DNA of 64,000 nt, from assembly GCF_030317115.1 (NCBI RefSeq), contig NZ_JASZYF010000001.1, positions 1,054,001-1,118,000 of the forward strand, written 5' to 3'. The stretch comes from Variovorax gracilis. GTDB taxonomy: Bacteria; Pseudomonadota; Gammaproteobacteria; Burkholderiales; Burkholderiaceae_C. Position numbers and translations under genes: made by a program. Below, piece by piece: positions 9,719-19,590 of this stretch; positions within the stretch are counted from its first letter, which is position 1; each line of letters opens with the position of its first letter. The notes under the pieces were generated by a model, which saw only the letters and a program-made list of their open reading frames with translations, was not told the DNA's origin and ran no database searches.

Positions 9719-10600
9719 CTACAAGCTGAGGACGGCTGCCGGCAATGACAAGCCCTTGACCTTGCTCGCGGCACGGTCGGCCTCGGCGCGTGTGCCGAAG
9801 GGGCCGACACGCACACGCGTGCGCTCACCATCGGTCGTCTTGGCGACGTGCATATAGGTCTTGAGTCCGGCCTTTTCGAGTTTCTGGCGCACTTCCTTGG
9901 CCTTGTCGGCATCCGCGAAGGCACCGACCTGGACCACGAAGCGGCCGCTTTCGTCGGCTGCGGCGGGCGGCTTGGCAGACGTGGCGGACGCGCCCTTGCC
10001 TTCCAGGAGCGCGCGGGCACGGTCACCGTCGTCGCCGGGCGCCGGCTTGGGCGCTGCGGGCTTTGGCTCGGGTTTGGCGTCGGCCTTGGATTCGGGCTTG
10101 GGCTTGACCTCGGCCTTGGCTTCGGGCTTGGGCTTGGATTCGGGCTTGACCTCTGCCTTCGGCGGCGGCTTCACTTCGGGCGCCGGCTCCGATCTGGCTT
10201 CAACGGCGGGAGCGGCCGGTGGCAGCTTGCCGGGCGGAATCTCGGAGCCGTCCGCCGACTCGGTGATCATGCCTCCGCTGCCGGAGGCAGGCGCGGCGCC
10301 TGCACCGGTGTTGGCGCTGCTGGCAGCCGCGGGAGCGGGTGTCGAAGGCAGTGCGAGGGGCTTGGCCTTCGTGCGGTCGGGGATCTCGATCGGGATATCG
10401 ACCGAAATGGGACGCGGCTGGGTGTCGAACAGCAGGGGGAAGCCGATCACGCCGACCAGCACGAGCACGGCGGCGCCGACGAGGCGATGACGCGCGCGCC
10501 GGCGCATCGCTTCGATGCTCTCCGCAGGTGGTGCGGCGAGCGTGCTGTTTCGCCCTTCGTTGCCCTGAGGACCGCGTGTGCGGAACTTGAAGAACGCCAT
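9719..10600 (-). CDS. SPOR domain-containing inner-membrane protein
   Basis: About 293 residues from the ATG at 10600, which has AGGAAAA as ribosome binding site. Layout: a short cytosolic N-terminus with basic residues, one transmembrane helix near 40-60 (LVGAAVLVLVGVIGFPLLF), a long Pro/Ala/Lys/Glu-rich periplasmic linker with repeated EVKPEAK-like units, and a C-terminal SPOR domain from about 215 (GRFVVQVGAFADADKAKEV ... RVRVGPFGTRAEAD). SPOR domains bind denuded glycan strands at the septum, so a DedD- or FtsN-like division role is likely. The upstream extension to 10726 has no family similarity. It lies between folC and cvpA in the conserved order. Confidence 0.88.
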   Translation of the reverse strand: MAFFKFRTRGPQGNEGRNSTLAAPPAESIEAMRRRARHRLVGAAVLVLVGVIGFPLLFDTQPRPISVDIPIEIPDRTKAKPLALPSTPAPAAASSANTGAGAAPASGSGGMITESADGSEIPPGKLPPAAPAVEARSEPAPEVKPPPKAEVKPESKPKPEAKAEVKPKPESKADAKPEPKPAAPKPAPGDDGDRARALLEGKGASATSAKPPAAADESGRFVVQVGAFADADKAKEVRQKLEKAGLKTYMHVAKTTDGERTRVRVGPFGTRAEADRAASKVKGLSLPAAVLSL

Positions 10601-10664
10601 GAAATTCGTTTTCCTGATGGAGTGCAGCGTGAGGTGGAGAGGCGCCGGAAAAATCAGGGCTTTT

Positions 10665-11960
10665 TCAGGAGCCGGGAGACAAGTGCCTGGCTCGCAGACG
10701 GGGTGTTCCGTGCTCGAGCACACCACCCACGGTGAAGAACGATCCGAAGACCACGATTCTATCAGTGGGGTCGGCGCGATCGATGGCCGCCTGCAGCGCC
10801 TCCATGGGCGCGCCGTGCACGCTGCCGGCGACGTCGGAGCGCGTGTTCTGCGCCTGCCAGCGGGCGAGCAGATCGCCGGCCTTCGCGGCGCGTTCGGTCG
10901 GCAGATCGGTGAAGTACCAGCGGTCGATCATCGGCCCGATGCGCGCGAACATGGGCGCCACGTCCTTGTCCGCCATCACGCCAAAGACGGCATGCGTGGT
11001 CGGAAAGAAACCCATCGCGTCGAGGTTCTCTGCCAGCGCCGCGACCGCGTGCGGGTTGTGCGCGACGTCGAGCACCAGCGTGGGTTCGCCCGGCACGATC
11101 TGGAAGCGCCCGGGCAGTTCGACCATCGCCAGTCCGTTGCGCACTGCCTGGGCGGTGATGGGCAAGCGCTGCCGCAGCGATTCCAGCGCCGCCAGCACGC
11201 CCGCCGCATTGACCAGTTGGTTGGCGCCGCGCAACGCCGGGTAGGCCAGCCCGCTGTAGCGCCGGCCGCGGCCGCTCCAGCCCCATTGCTGCTTGTCGCC
11301 CGACACGTTGAAGTCGCGCCCCACCAGCCAGAGATCGGCGCCAATCGCGTTCGCGTGGTCGATCACGCTTTGCGGGGGCACCGGGTCGCTGACGACCGCC
11401 GGCCGGCCGGCGCGCATGATGCCGGCCTTCTCGAATCCGATGCTCTCGCGATCGGGGCCGAGGTAATCCATGTGATCGAGGTCGATGCTGGTGATCACGG
11501 CGCAGTCGGCGTCGACGATGTTGACGGCATCCAGCCGTCCGCCGAGGCCGACTTCGAGAATGGCGACATCCGGCTTGTTCGCCGCGATGCACAACAGGAT
11601 GGCGAGCGTGGTGAACTCGAAATAGGTCAGTGCGACTTCGCCGCGGCCTTGCTCCACTGTTTCGAAATGCCGGGCCAGTTCCGTGCCGTCGACGGCTTCG
11701 CCTGACAGGCGCAGGCGCTCCTCGAAGCGCACGAGGTGGGGCGAGGTGAACACGGCGGCGCGGTAGCCGGCATGCGTGAGGATCGACTCGAGCATGGCGC
11801 AGGTCGAACCCTTGCCGTTGGTGCCCGCCACCGTGATCACGGGGCAGTCGAAGGAAAGGCCCAGCCGCTGGGCGACTGCGCGGACCCGGTCGAGGCCGAG
11901 TTCGATGTTCTTGGGATGCAGGCGCTCGGCGTGCGAGAGCCAGTCTGCGAGGGTTTTCAT
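10665..11960 (-). CDS. folC: Dihydrofolate synthase / folylpolyglutamate synthase
   Basis: A 431-residue Mur-ligase-family enzyme that adds glutamate to dihydropteroate and to folates. The P-loop VAGTNGKGSTCAMLESIL is near residue 45. The residues TSPHLVRFEERLRLSG form the family's omega-loop region, and VLDVAHNPHA near 300 is the second signature. It heads the minus-strand run folC-SPOR-cvpA-purF-metZ-gltX. No Shine-Dalgarno sequence is clear; GACAAT lies 10 bases before the ATG, so a leaderless or very short leader is possible. The ATG lies 47 bases from the divergently transcribed ArsC-like gene. Confidence 0.95.
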   Translation of the reverse strand: MKTLADWLSHAERLHPKNIELGLDRVRAVAQRLGLSFDCPVITVAGTNGKGSTCAMLESILTHAGYRAAVFTSPHLVRFEERLRLSGEAVDGTELARHFETVEQGRGEVALTYFEFTTLAILLCIAANKPDVAILEVGLGGRLDAVNIVDADCAVITSIDLDHMDYLGPDRESIGFEKAGIMRAGRPAVVSDPVPPQSVIDHANAIGADLWLVGRDFNVSGDKQQWGWSGRGRRYSGLAYPALRGANQLVNAAGVLAALESLRQRLPITAQAVRNGLAMVELPGRFQIVPGEPTLVLDVAHNPHAVAALAENLDAMGFFPTTHAVFGVMADKDVAPMFARIGPMIDRWYFTDLPTERAAKAGDLLARWQAQNTRSDVAGSVHGAPMEALQAAIDRADPTDRIVVFGSFFTVGGVLEHGTPRLRARHLSPGS

Positions 11961-12007
11961 GGAGCCCGGAATTGTCGCCGACCCGCGCCGCGGGCATCAT
12001 CGACGGA

Positions 12008-12361
12008 ATGACAACCCTCTATGGCATTACGAACTGCGACACCGTCAAACGCGCCCGCGCCTGGCTCGACGAACACGGCGTCGCCTACCGATTCCACGAC
12101 TTCAAGAAGGAAGGCGTGCCCGAAAAAGAACTCGACCAGTGGCTGAAAGCCCCGGGTTGGGAGGCGCTGGTAAACCGCCGCGGCACCACCTGGCGCCGCC
12201 TCGACGACGAGACCCGTGCGGCGGTCGTCGACAGCGCTTCGGCGCGCTCGGTGCTGCTTTCCAACCCGAGCCTGATCAAGCGCCCGGTAGTCAACTGGGG
12301 CTCCGCTGCCGGCGTTACAACGGGGTTCGATGCAGCCCAATGGAAAAGCCGCGTTGTGTAA
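12008..12361 (+). CDS. ArsC/Spx-family protein (YffB-like)
   Basis: 117 residues with a thioredoxin-like ArsC fold. The N-terminus MTTLYGITNCDTVKRARAWL matches the YffB/Spx-related group, with Cys10 at the active-site position, and the middle has HDFKKEGVP. The C-terminus includes LIKRPVVNWG, equivalent to the IKRPV segment of the family. YffB-like proteins are probable glutathione-dependent reductases; the substrate is not established. An upstream TTG at 11972 would add 12 residues with no family match, so the ATG at 12008 is preferred. It is divergent from folC. Confidence 0.85.
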   Translation: MTTLYGITNCDTVKRARAWLDEHGVAYRFHDFKKEGVPEKELDQWLKAPGWEALVNRRGTTWRRLDDETRAAVVDSASARSVLLSNPSLIKRPVVNWGSAAGVTTGFDAAQWKSRVV

Positions 12362-12436
12362 ACGGTTGAACCGATTCCGCCTGCACGCATCCAACGAGGT
12401 TAAGTGGGGCTCGGCGCCCCGTTCCAGGAGTTTCAG

Positions 12437-12985
12437 ATGAATACAAAGATGGTTCGCAGGATCGCCGCCCTTTCGGTGCTGGCAACGTTGGCAGGAGGAG
12501 CCACGCTCGCCCAGGCGGAACAGGTGCTGGCGCGGGTCATCTCGACCTCGCCGGTGACCGAATCCAACGGCAGCACCACCTACAACGTCACCTACGAATA
12601 CGCCGGTCGCCAATACACGACCCGCACCGCCACGCCGCCCGGCGCGAGCATTTCCGTCGACGTCGGCGCCTACGGCGTCGCGACCACGTCTCCCGTGGCT
12701 CCGCAGCCGCAGTTCGCGCAGGGCTCCGACTACAACAACGCCCCGCAAAGCTGGGACAACGTGGTTCCTGAACAGGGCATCGTCGTGTCCGGCCGCGGCG
12801 CGCCACCGCCGGTGTATGCCCAACCCGCGCCGGTCTACGTACAGCCGGCGGCCCCGGTCTACTACCCGGCGCCCGCGTACTACCCTGCACCCGCCTACGC
12901 CTATCCGCAGCCCTATGTCTACCCGCCGATCGGCATTTCGCTGGGCTTCGGGTACTCGCGCGGCTGGGGCGGCCGCTGGCGCTGA
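12437..12985 (+). CDS. Secreted protein with Pro/Tyr-rich tail, function unknown
   Basis: 182 residues from the ATG at 12437, which follows the ribosome binding site CAGGAG. A Sec signal peptide covers about residues 1-28 and ends at AQAEQ. The next 55 residues (VLARVISTSPVTESNGSTTY and onward) form a small mixed region, with a Tyr-Glu-Tyr beta stretch. From about 115 the chain is dominated by Pro, Ala, Tyr and Val repeats (PVYAQP, PVYVQP, PAYYPAP), ending in a Gly/Arg tail. I do not recognise a named domain. Similar short secreted proteins with Pro/Tyr tails are usual in this order, and an envelope location is inferred only from the signal peptide. Confidence 0.7.
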   Translation: MNTKMVRRIAALSVLATLAGGATLAQAEQVLARVISTSPVTESNGSTTYNVTYEYAGRQYTTRTATPPGASISVDVGAYGVATTSPVAPQPQFAQGSDYNNAPQSWDNVVPEQGIVVSGRGAPPPVYAQPAPVYVQPAAPVYYPAPAYYPAPAYAYPQPYVYPPIGISLGFGYSRGWGGRWR

Positions 12986-13118
12986 TCGGCCGTCGGGGCC
13001 GGGGGGCCGGCCGGCAAGCCTAAAATCACGGGCTTTTCCAACCATTGCTGCACGGGCGCGTCCTGCAACGACGCGCGGCTGATTGCCGACCGCAACCAGC
13101 GCCAGGCCCTCCTATCCA

Positions 13119-13442
13119 ATGAGCACAACCGAATTCCTCCAGAGCGCCGCGGTATCGACCAAGGCCAACGTGTACTTCGACGGCAAATGCGTGAGCCACA
13201 GCCTCACGCTCGCTGACGGCACCAAGAAGTCGGTCGGCGTGATCCTGCCGTCCACCCTCACCTTCAATACCGGCGCGCCGGAGATCATGGAAGGCACTGC
13301 CGGCGGTTGCGAATACAAGTTGTCCGGCAGCGACGAATGGGTGGCCTCGGGCGCGGGCGAAAAATTCAGCGTGCCGGGCAACTCCAGCTTCCAGATCCGC
13401 GTGAGCGGCGAGCCCTACAGCTACATCTGCCACTTCGGCTGA
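13119..13442 (+). CDS. ppnP: Pyrimidine/purine nucleoside phosphorylase (DUF1255)
   Basis: 107 residues, the normal length of the cupin-like PpnP (YaiE) family, which splits nucleosides with phosphate to give the base and ribose-1-phosphate. Family-typical segments are KANVYFDGKCVSHSLTLADG near 17, KKSVGVILPSTLTF near 39, GGCEYKLSGSDEW near 65 and the C-terminal PYSYICHFG. The ATG at 13119 is preferred over an upstream start at 13083 because it agrees with the family N-terminus. It ends 15 bases before argG on the same strand, so a shared transcript is likely. Confidence 0.88.
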   Translation: MSTTEFLQSAAVSTKANVYFDGKCVSHSLTLADGTKKSVGVILPSTLTFNTGAPEIMEGTAGGCEYKLSGSDEWVASGAGEKFSVPGNSSFQIRVSGEPYSYICHFG

Positions 13443-14801
<1,359 letters not shown>

Positions 14802-14820
14802 GCCTTTTCGCGACAGCAAC

Positions 14821-14850
14821 AAAAAAGCAGGCCGCCGGCCTGCTTTTTTT
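14821..14850. terminator. Bidirectional intrinsic terminator between argG and the convergent membrane-protein gene
   Basis: A nearly perfect palindrome: A-run, GCAGGCCG, CCGGCCTGC, T-run. Both strands carry a GC stem followed by at least six T, so it can end argG transcripts and the convergent minus-strand unit. Confidence 0.92.
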
Positions 14851-14866
14851 GCCCGCGCCCAGGAGG

Positions 14867-15676
14867 TCAGTCCCCCCCGCCCCCACCACAGCCGCCTCCG
14901 TCGCCGCCGGAATCGCCGCCGCCACCGTCTCCACTCGATTCGCTGCCGCCGAATCCGTGCGCATCACCCGCGCCACCGCCGTCCGAGGACGACTCGCCGA
15001 AACTCGTGCCGCAATGGACGCCGGAGCCGGCTTGCCGGTCAATGGCGTGGCAGTCGGGCACGTAGTGGAAGCCATTGTCGATGCCGAACTTGGCGTCGAG
15101 CGCAAACAACAGCGGCAACCGCGACGGCTTGCGGGGATCGATGCTTTCCTCCTTGCAGGCCCAGAACCAGCTGCGGCGCAAGCCATCGTTGCGGCGTGCG
15201 TCGCGGCCCAGCACCTCGGCCGGGCTGTGGTGCAGCATCCCGCCGAAAGCCGCCTCGCACCAGCGCTGGTATCCCTGCGTGTGCAGGATGAACTCGTGCC
15301 ACGCGGTATCGACCACCTTGCAAGGCATCGCGACGAACCGGCGCCCGCTGCGCAGATGCGCCATGAAGAACTGCCTTAGGCCGCGCAAGACCAGTTCGGC
15401 ATCGCGCTGGCTCAGCTGCGGATGTGCCGCTCGCAACTTGCCGGTCAGGAAGCTCGGCAGCCGGGCCTCGCGCACGAACTGGCGCCGCAGGCTGGCTTCG
15501 AGCCAGTTCAATGTAGCGGTGAATGCAAAGGCAGCCGCCAACAGCAAGCCCGCAGTCCACCAGCGACGCGCCAGGAAAAAGGCCGACGCGACCGCTGCCA
15601 CGACGACGATTCGCCTTGCCCAGATCAGGGCCGCAATGCGCCGCCGGAAATTCAGGTGCAGGAAGTCGAGGTCCAT
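14867..15676 (-). CDS. Glycine-rich-domain-like membrane protein, function unknown
   Basis: 269 residues. Two hydrophobic segments (about 18-38 and 40-58) point to a small N-terminal membrane hairpin. The central region (about 70-200) has [20 protein letters not shown] followed by [12 protein letters not shown], which resembles the VDxxWHxH/FIL...Y..FC pattern of GRDP-like (glycine-rich domain protein-like) sequences. The last 50 residues are almost only Gly, Ser and Asp with two Cys, ending [10 protein letters not shown]. No enzymatic role is established for this arrangement. It lies 4 bases behind murB on the same strand and converges on argG. Confidence 0.7.
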   Translation of the reverse strand: MDLDFLHLNFRRRIAALIWARRIVVVAAVASAFFLARRWWTAGLLLAAAFAFTATLNWLEASLRRQFVREARLPSFLTGKLRAAHPQLSQRDAELVLRGLRQFFMAHLRSGRRFVAMPCKVVDTAWHEFILHTQGYQRWCEAAFGGMLHHSPAEVLGRDARRNDGLRRSWFWACKEESIDPRKPSRLPLLFALDAKFGIDNGFHYVPDCHAIDRQAGSGVHCGTSFGESSSDGGGAGDAHGFGGSESSGDGGGGDSGGDGGGCGGGGGD

Positions 15677-15680
15677 CCGC

Positions 15681-16733
15681 TCACACGACGACCGGTTCGG
15701 GCTCGAGCCGGATGCCGAAGCGCTCGTAGACGCTGGTCTGGATCGCCTTGGCCAGCGTCATCACCTCCCCGCCGGTCACGGGGTTGGCCTTGCCGCCCCG
15801 GTTGACCAGCACCAGCGCCTGCCGTTCGTACACGCCAGCGTTGCCCACCGACTTGCCCTTCCAGCCGCAGGCATCGATCAGCCAGCCGGCAGCCAGCTTG
15901 ATGCTGCCGTCCGCCATCGGATAGTGAACGATCTTGGGGTCGCGGGCGATGATGTCGGCGCACTGTTCGGGCGTCACGGTCGGGTTCTTGAAGAAGCTGC
16001 CGGCGTTGCCGAGCACGCGCCAGTCGGGCAGCTTGGCGCGGCGGATCGCGCACACCCAGTCGAAGATGTCCATCGCGCTCGGCGCGAAGTTGCCGGTTTC
16101 GGCCATCTTGCGTTCCAGGTCGAGGTAGCCGAGCACGGGCTTCCACGGCTTGGGCAGCCGGAAACGCACGCGCGTGATCAGGGCGCGCCCGGCCAGGCCG
16201 AAATCGTTGCCGCCGCGGGCCACGTGCTTGAAGACCGAATCCCGGTAGCCGAAGGCGCACTGGGCCGCATCCAACGTGAAGGCGCGGCCGGTTTCGAGGT
16301 CGATCGCATCGAGCGAATCGAAGCGGTCCTGCAGTTCGACGCCGTACGCTCCGATGTTCTGGACCGGCGATCCGCCCACCGTGCCGGGGATCAGCGCCAG
16401 GTTTTCAAGACCCGGATGGCCCTGTTCGAGCGTCCACAGGACCGTGTCGTGCCAGGCCTCGCCGGCCCCCGCCTCCACGATCCATGCACGCGACGTCTCG
16501 TCGACGAGCCTCAGCCCCTTGATTTCGACCTTGAGCACCAGCGGCTTGACGTCGCCTGTGAGCACGATATTGCTGCCGCCACCCAGCACGAACTTGGGCG
16601 CGTCGCGCCATTGCGCGTCTGCCAGCAGCGCCGCAACGTCCGCCTCGCCGGTGATGCGCGCCAGATGCTGGGCGCGCGCGACGATGCCAAAGCTGTTGTG
16701 CTGCTGCAGCGGTACGTTGTGCTCCACGATCAT
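15681..16733 (-). CDS. murB: UDP-N-acetylenolpyruvoylglucosamine reductase
   Basis: A 350-residue cytosolic FAD enzyme that reduces UDP-GlcNAc-enolpyruvate to UDP-MurNAc in peptidoglycan synthesis. The FAD-binding region shows [14 protein letters not shown] near 50 and [20 protein letters not shown] near 115. The catalytic Ser region is [11 protein letters not shown] near 245, and the end LEPEPVVV is typical. It is the long E. coli-like type I. GACAAT lies 6 bases before the ATG and no Shine-Dalgarno sequence is seen. It is divergent from yajQ. Confidence 0.96.
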   Translation of the reverse strand: MIVEHNVPLQQHNSFGIVARAQHLARITGEADVAALLADAQWRDAPKFVLGGGSNIVLTGDVKPLVLKVEIKGLRLVDETSRAWIVEAGAGEAWHDTVLWTLEQGHPGLENLALIPGTVGGSPVQNIGAYGVELQDRFDSLDAIDLETGRAFTLDAAQCAFGYRDSVFKHVARGGNDFGLAGRALITRVRFRLPKPWKPVLGYLDLERKMAETGNFAPSAMDIFDWVCAIRRAKLPDWRVLGNAGSFFKNPTVTPEQCADIIARDPKIVHYPMADGSIKLAAGWLIDACGWKGKSVGNAGVYERQALVLVNRGGKANPVTGGEVMTLAKAIQTSVYERFGIRLEPEPVVV

Positions 16734-16811
16734 GGGAGAATTGTCGCATTCACACGTCGCGCGGCACTGCGCGCGGCCCCACTATTCAATCCTGTTGCTG
16801 CCGGAGCCTTC

Positions 16812-17297
16812 ATGCCGTCTTTCGACACTGTTTGTGAACCCAACTTGCCCGAGGTCAAGAACGCAGTGGAGAACACCGCCAAGGAAATCGCCACGCGTTT
16901 CGACTTCAAGGGCACCGCGGCGTCCGTCGAACTCAAGGACAAGGAAATCACCTTGATCGGCGACGCCGAGTTCCAGCTCGTGCAGGTCGAGGACATCCTG
17001 CGCGCCAAGCTGACCAAGCGCAGCGTCGACGTGCGCTTTCTCGACAAGGGCGACGTCCAGAAGATCGGCGGCGACAAGGTCAAGCAGGTGATCAAGGTCA
17101 AGAACGGCATCGAATCCGAGACCGCCAAGAAGATCCAGCGCCTGATCAAGGACAGCAAGCTCAAGGTGCAGGCCGCGATCCAGGGCGATGCGGTGCGCGT
17201 CACCGGCGCCAAGCGCGACGACCTGCAGGCCGCGATGGCACTGATCAAGAAGGACGTGCCGGACATGCCGCTGTCCTTCAACAATTTCAGAGACTGA
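16812..17297 (+). CDS. yajQ: YajQ family nucleotide (c-di-GMP)-binding protein
   Basis: 161 residues, starting [20 protein letters not shown], the conserved YajQ N-terminus. The fold is two ferredoxin-like halves; family stretches include [18 protein letters not shown] and [16 protein letters not shown] at the end. Members bind cyclic di-GMP in Xanthomonas and act with transcription factors; whether that holds here is unknown. Its stop codon overlaps the first base of a possible ATG (TGATG) of the following protease frame. Confidence 0.93.
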   Translation: MPSFDTVCEPNLPEVKNAVENTAKEIATRFDFKGTAASVELKDKEITLIGDAEFQLVQVEDILRAKLTKRSVDVRFLDKGDVQKIGGDKVKQVIKVKNGIESETAKKIQRLIKDSKLKVQAAIQGDAVRVTGAKRDDLQAAMALIKKDVPDMPLSFNNFRD

Positions 17298-17401
17298 TGG
17301 CTCGTCCCCAGGCTTTCCCACTTCGCGTGGACGCCACCCCGCTTACCGCGGGCAATACCTGCGGCCCGGCAAAGGCAGTTCCGCGGTCTTCCTGGCAATC
17401 G

Positions 17402-18040
17402 ATGCGCTCGTTCGTCGTCGCATTCCTTGCGACGGCCTGCACCTTCGCGCACGCCCAATCGGTAATGCTCACCGGCACCATCGGCAGCCGCGCGATCCTG
17501 ATCGTGAACGGCGGCGCACCCAAGACCGTGGCGATCGGCGAGACCTTCCAGGGAGTCAAGCTTGTGTCGCTTCAGGGCGAACAGGCCACGGTCGAGTCCG
17601 GCGGCAAGCGTGTGGCGTTGCGCATGGACACGCCGGTCAGCATCGGCGGCGGCGGCCCGGGCGGCGGCGGGGGCAGCCGCATCGTGCTGCCGGTATCGAG
17701 CGGCGGGCATTTCATGGCCCAGGGCGCAATCAATGGGCGCGCCGTCAGCTTCATGCTCGACACCGGCGCTACCACGGTGGCAATGTCGGCGGCCGATGCG
17801 CAGCGTATCGGCCTGGACTTCTCCAAGGGGCAGCCCGTGCGGATGAGCACCGCGAACGGCGTCGCGCAGGGTTATCGCGTGCGGCTGAATTCCGTGCGTG
17901 TGGGCGACGTGGAGGTCTACGACGTCGAAGCAGTCGTGTCCGAGCAGCCCATGCCCTTCGTCCTCTTGGGCAACAGCTTCATCAATCGCTTCTCCATGCG
18001 TCGCGACGCGGACCAGATGGTCCTGGAAAAACGCTTCTAG
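17402..18040 (+). CDS. Retropepsin-like aspartic protease, periplasmic (TIGR02281 type)
   Basis: 212 residues if started at the ATG at 17402, where a clean Sec signal peptide begins (MRSFVVAFLATACTFAHAQS). An in-frame ATG at 17297 overlaps the yajQ stop (TGATG) and would add 35 residues before the signal; that alternative cannot be excluded. After a beta-rich N-terminal region there is a glycine-rich linker (GGGGPGGGGG) near residue 92. The clan AA protease domain follows, with the catalytic motif MLDTGATTVAMS and the later hydrophobic-Gly flap partner FVLLGNSFINRF. The expected activity is a dimeric periplasmic protease; the substrate is unknown. Confidence 0.82.
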   Translation: MRSFVVAFLATACTFAHAQSVMLTGTIGSRAILIVNGGAPKTVAIGETFQGVKLVSLQGEQATVESGGKRVALRMDTPVSIGGGGPGGGGGSRIVLPVSSGGHFMAQGAINGRAVSFMLDTGATTVAMSAADAQRIGLDFSKGQPVRMSTANGVAQGYRVRLNSVRVGDVEVYDVEAVVSEQPMPFVLLGNSFINRFSMRRDADQMVLEKRF

Positions 18041-18044
18041 CGCC

Positions 18045-18398
18045 TCAGGCCGCCGCAGCGGTCACCACGATTTCGATCTTGTAGGCGGGGTTGGCCATGG
18101 CGGCCTGCACGGTCGCGCGCGGCGGCGTGTTGCCGGCGGGAATCCACGCATCCCACACCTCGTTCATCGCGACGATCTCGCGGATGTCGGCCAGGAAGAT
18201 CTGCGTCATCAGGATGCGCGACTTGTCGCTGCCCACCTCCGCGAGAAGGCGATCGATCATTGCGAGCACTTGCGCAGTCTGGCCGCGGATGTCCTGCGAG
18301 GTGTCGTCGGGCACTTGCCCCGCGAGGTAGATCGTGCCGTTGTGCACTGCCGTCTCGCTCAGGCGCGGACCGACGTGGAAGCGCTGTATGGATGCCAT
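18045..18398 (-). CDS. RidA/YjgF/YER057c/UK114 family protein
   Basis: 117 residues, the usual length. Family marks are AVHNGTIYLAGQVPDD near 17, ILMTQIFLADI near 62 and PPRATVQAAMANPAYKIEI with the conserved Arg near 93. RidA proteins hydrolyse reactive enamine/imine intermediates released by PLP enzymes. This one is from a RidA-like subgroup, since the second half differs from the archetype (AMANPAYKIEIVV). The ATG at 18398 fits the family; the longer open frame above it overlaps plsY and is not coding. It follows plsY by 8 bases. Confidence 0.9.
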   Translation of the reverse strand: MASIQRFHVGPRLSETAVHNGTIYLAGQVPDDTSQDIRGQTAQVLAMIDRLLAEVGSDKSRILMTQIFLADIREIVAMNEVWDAWIPAGNTPPRATVQAAMANPAYKIEIVVTAAAA

Positions 18399-18406
18399 GA
18401 CTGTTC

Positions 18407-19036
18407 CTATTTCCTGGAGCCGAGTTTCGACTCCGTGCCTGCCGCGAGCCGGCGGATGTTTTCGCGGTGCCGCCAGATCAGCAGCAGGCTGATCGACACC
18501 AGTGCCAGCAGCACGGTGAGGTCCAGCGGCCACGCGATCTCGCCGCCGATGAGATAGTAGGCCGGTGCAAAGAAGGCCGCCACGATGGAAGCCAGCGACG
18601 AATAGCGGAAGAAGACGGCAATGATCAGCCAGGTGCTGCCGGTCGCCAGGCCCAGCAGCCAATCGATGCCCATGAGCGCGCCAGCCGCGGTCGCTACGCC
18701 CTTGCCGCCCTGGAAGCCGAAGAACACCGGGTAGAGGTGTCCGAGAAACGCCGCCAGACCGGCCACAGCCGCGGTGCCCTGCCCCATGCCGAACCCCTGG
18801 CCGAAATGCTGGATCGCGAACACCGGCACCCAGCCCTTGAGCGCGTCGAGCAGCAGCGTCGCCAGCGCCGCACCCTTGTTGCCGGAACGCAGCACATTGG
18901 TGGCGCCCGGATTCTTGCTGCCGTAGCTGCGGGGGTCGGCCATGCCGAGCGTTTTGCTGACGATCACTGCAAAGGACAGGGAGCCCAACAGGTAGGAAAG
19001 AACGATCGCGATCAGCGAGGGAAAGTAGGAACTCAC
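18407..19036 (-). CDS. plsY: Glycerol-3-phosphate acyltransferase (acyl-phosphate dependent)
   Basis: 209 residues from a GTG at 19036, supported by GGAG five bases upstream and by the family N-terminus SSYFPSLIAIVLSYLLGSLSFAVIVSK. The enzyme transfers an acyl group from acyl-phosphate to glycerol-3-phosphate in the inner membrane, the first step of phospholipid synthesis. Motifs are DPRSYGSKNPGATNVLRSGNKG (motif 1) near 33, GHLYPVFFGFQGGKGVATAAG (motif 2) and HRENIRRLAAGTESKL (motif 3) near the end. About six helices are visible. Confidence 0.95.
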   Translation of the reverse strand: MSSYFPSLIAIVLSYLLGSLSFAVIVSKTLGMADPRSYGSKNPGATNVLRSGNKGAALATLLLDALKGWVPVFAIQHFGQGFGMGQGTAAVAGLAAFLGHLYPVFFGFQGGKGVATAAGALMGIDWLLGLATGSTWLIIAVFFRYSSLASIVAAFFAPAYYLIGGEIAWPLDLTVLLALVSISLLLIWRHRENIRRLAAGTESKLGSRK

Positions 19037-19088
19037 AGTGTCTCCGGGCCGGCAATCCCGGCGGCACGCCTCAGACCGAGGCAGCCGG

Positions 19089-19580
19089 CTATTCTGCCAG
19101 CGCGCACTGCACCGTCTTGGCGCCGAGCAGCCTGACGCAGACCTGCGGGTCGATGCCGACGAGGTAGCCGCGCCGTCCACCGTTGATCGCGATCCTGGGC
19201 AGTTCGAGGATGGTCGACTCGATGTACACCGGCATCTCGCGCCGCGTCCCGAAGGGCGATGTGCCGCCGACAAGATAGCCGCTGTGCCGGTTCGCGACCT
19301 CGGGCTTGCAAGGCTCGACCGACTTGGCGCCGATCTGCCGCGCCAGGTTCTTGGTCGAGACCGTGCGGTTGCCGTGCATCAGGACGATCAGCGGCTTGGC
19401 ATCCTGGTCCTGCATCACCAGCGTCTTGACCACCATGAAAGGGTCGAAGCCGAGCACTTCGGCGCTGTGCTGAGCGCCGCCGTGCTCGAGGTATTCGTAG
19501 GGATGCTCGGTGAAAGCGATCCCGTGGGCCCGCAACAACTGGGTGGCGGGCGTTTCGGAGACGTGCGTCTTCTTGCTCAC
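19089..19580 (-). CDS. ybaK: Cys-tRNA(Pro)/Cys-tRNA(Cys) deacylase
   Basis: 163 residues of the YbaK/EbsC editing family, which removes mischarged amino acids from tRNA in trans. Typical segments are TPATQLLRAHGIAFTEHPYEY near 10, KTLVMQD near 53, and GKxS-like GGTSPFGTRREMPVYIE near 100. Length and N-terminus match E. coli YbaK. It lies between the aldo/keto reductase and plsY with short gaps in the same direction. Confidence 0.92.
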   Translation of the reverse strand: MSKKTHVSETPATQLLRAHGIAFTEHPYEYLEHGGAQHSAEVLGFDPFMVVKTLVMQDQDAKPLIVLMHGNRTVSTKNLARQIGAKSVEPCKPEVANRHSGYLVGGTSPFGTRREMPVYIESTILELPRIAINGGRRGYLVGIDPQVCVRLLGAKTVQCALAE

Positions 19581-19590
19581 GGCTCGGCGG

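Noticed and set aside
10060..10180. Direct repeats resembling a repeat array
   Set aside because: They are in-frame low-complexity codons for the Lys/Pro/Glu linker of the SPOR protein, without unique spacers.
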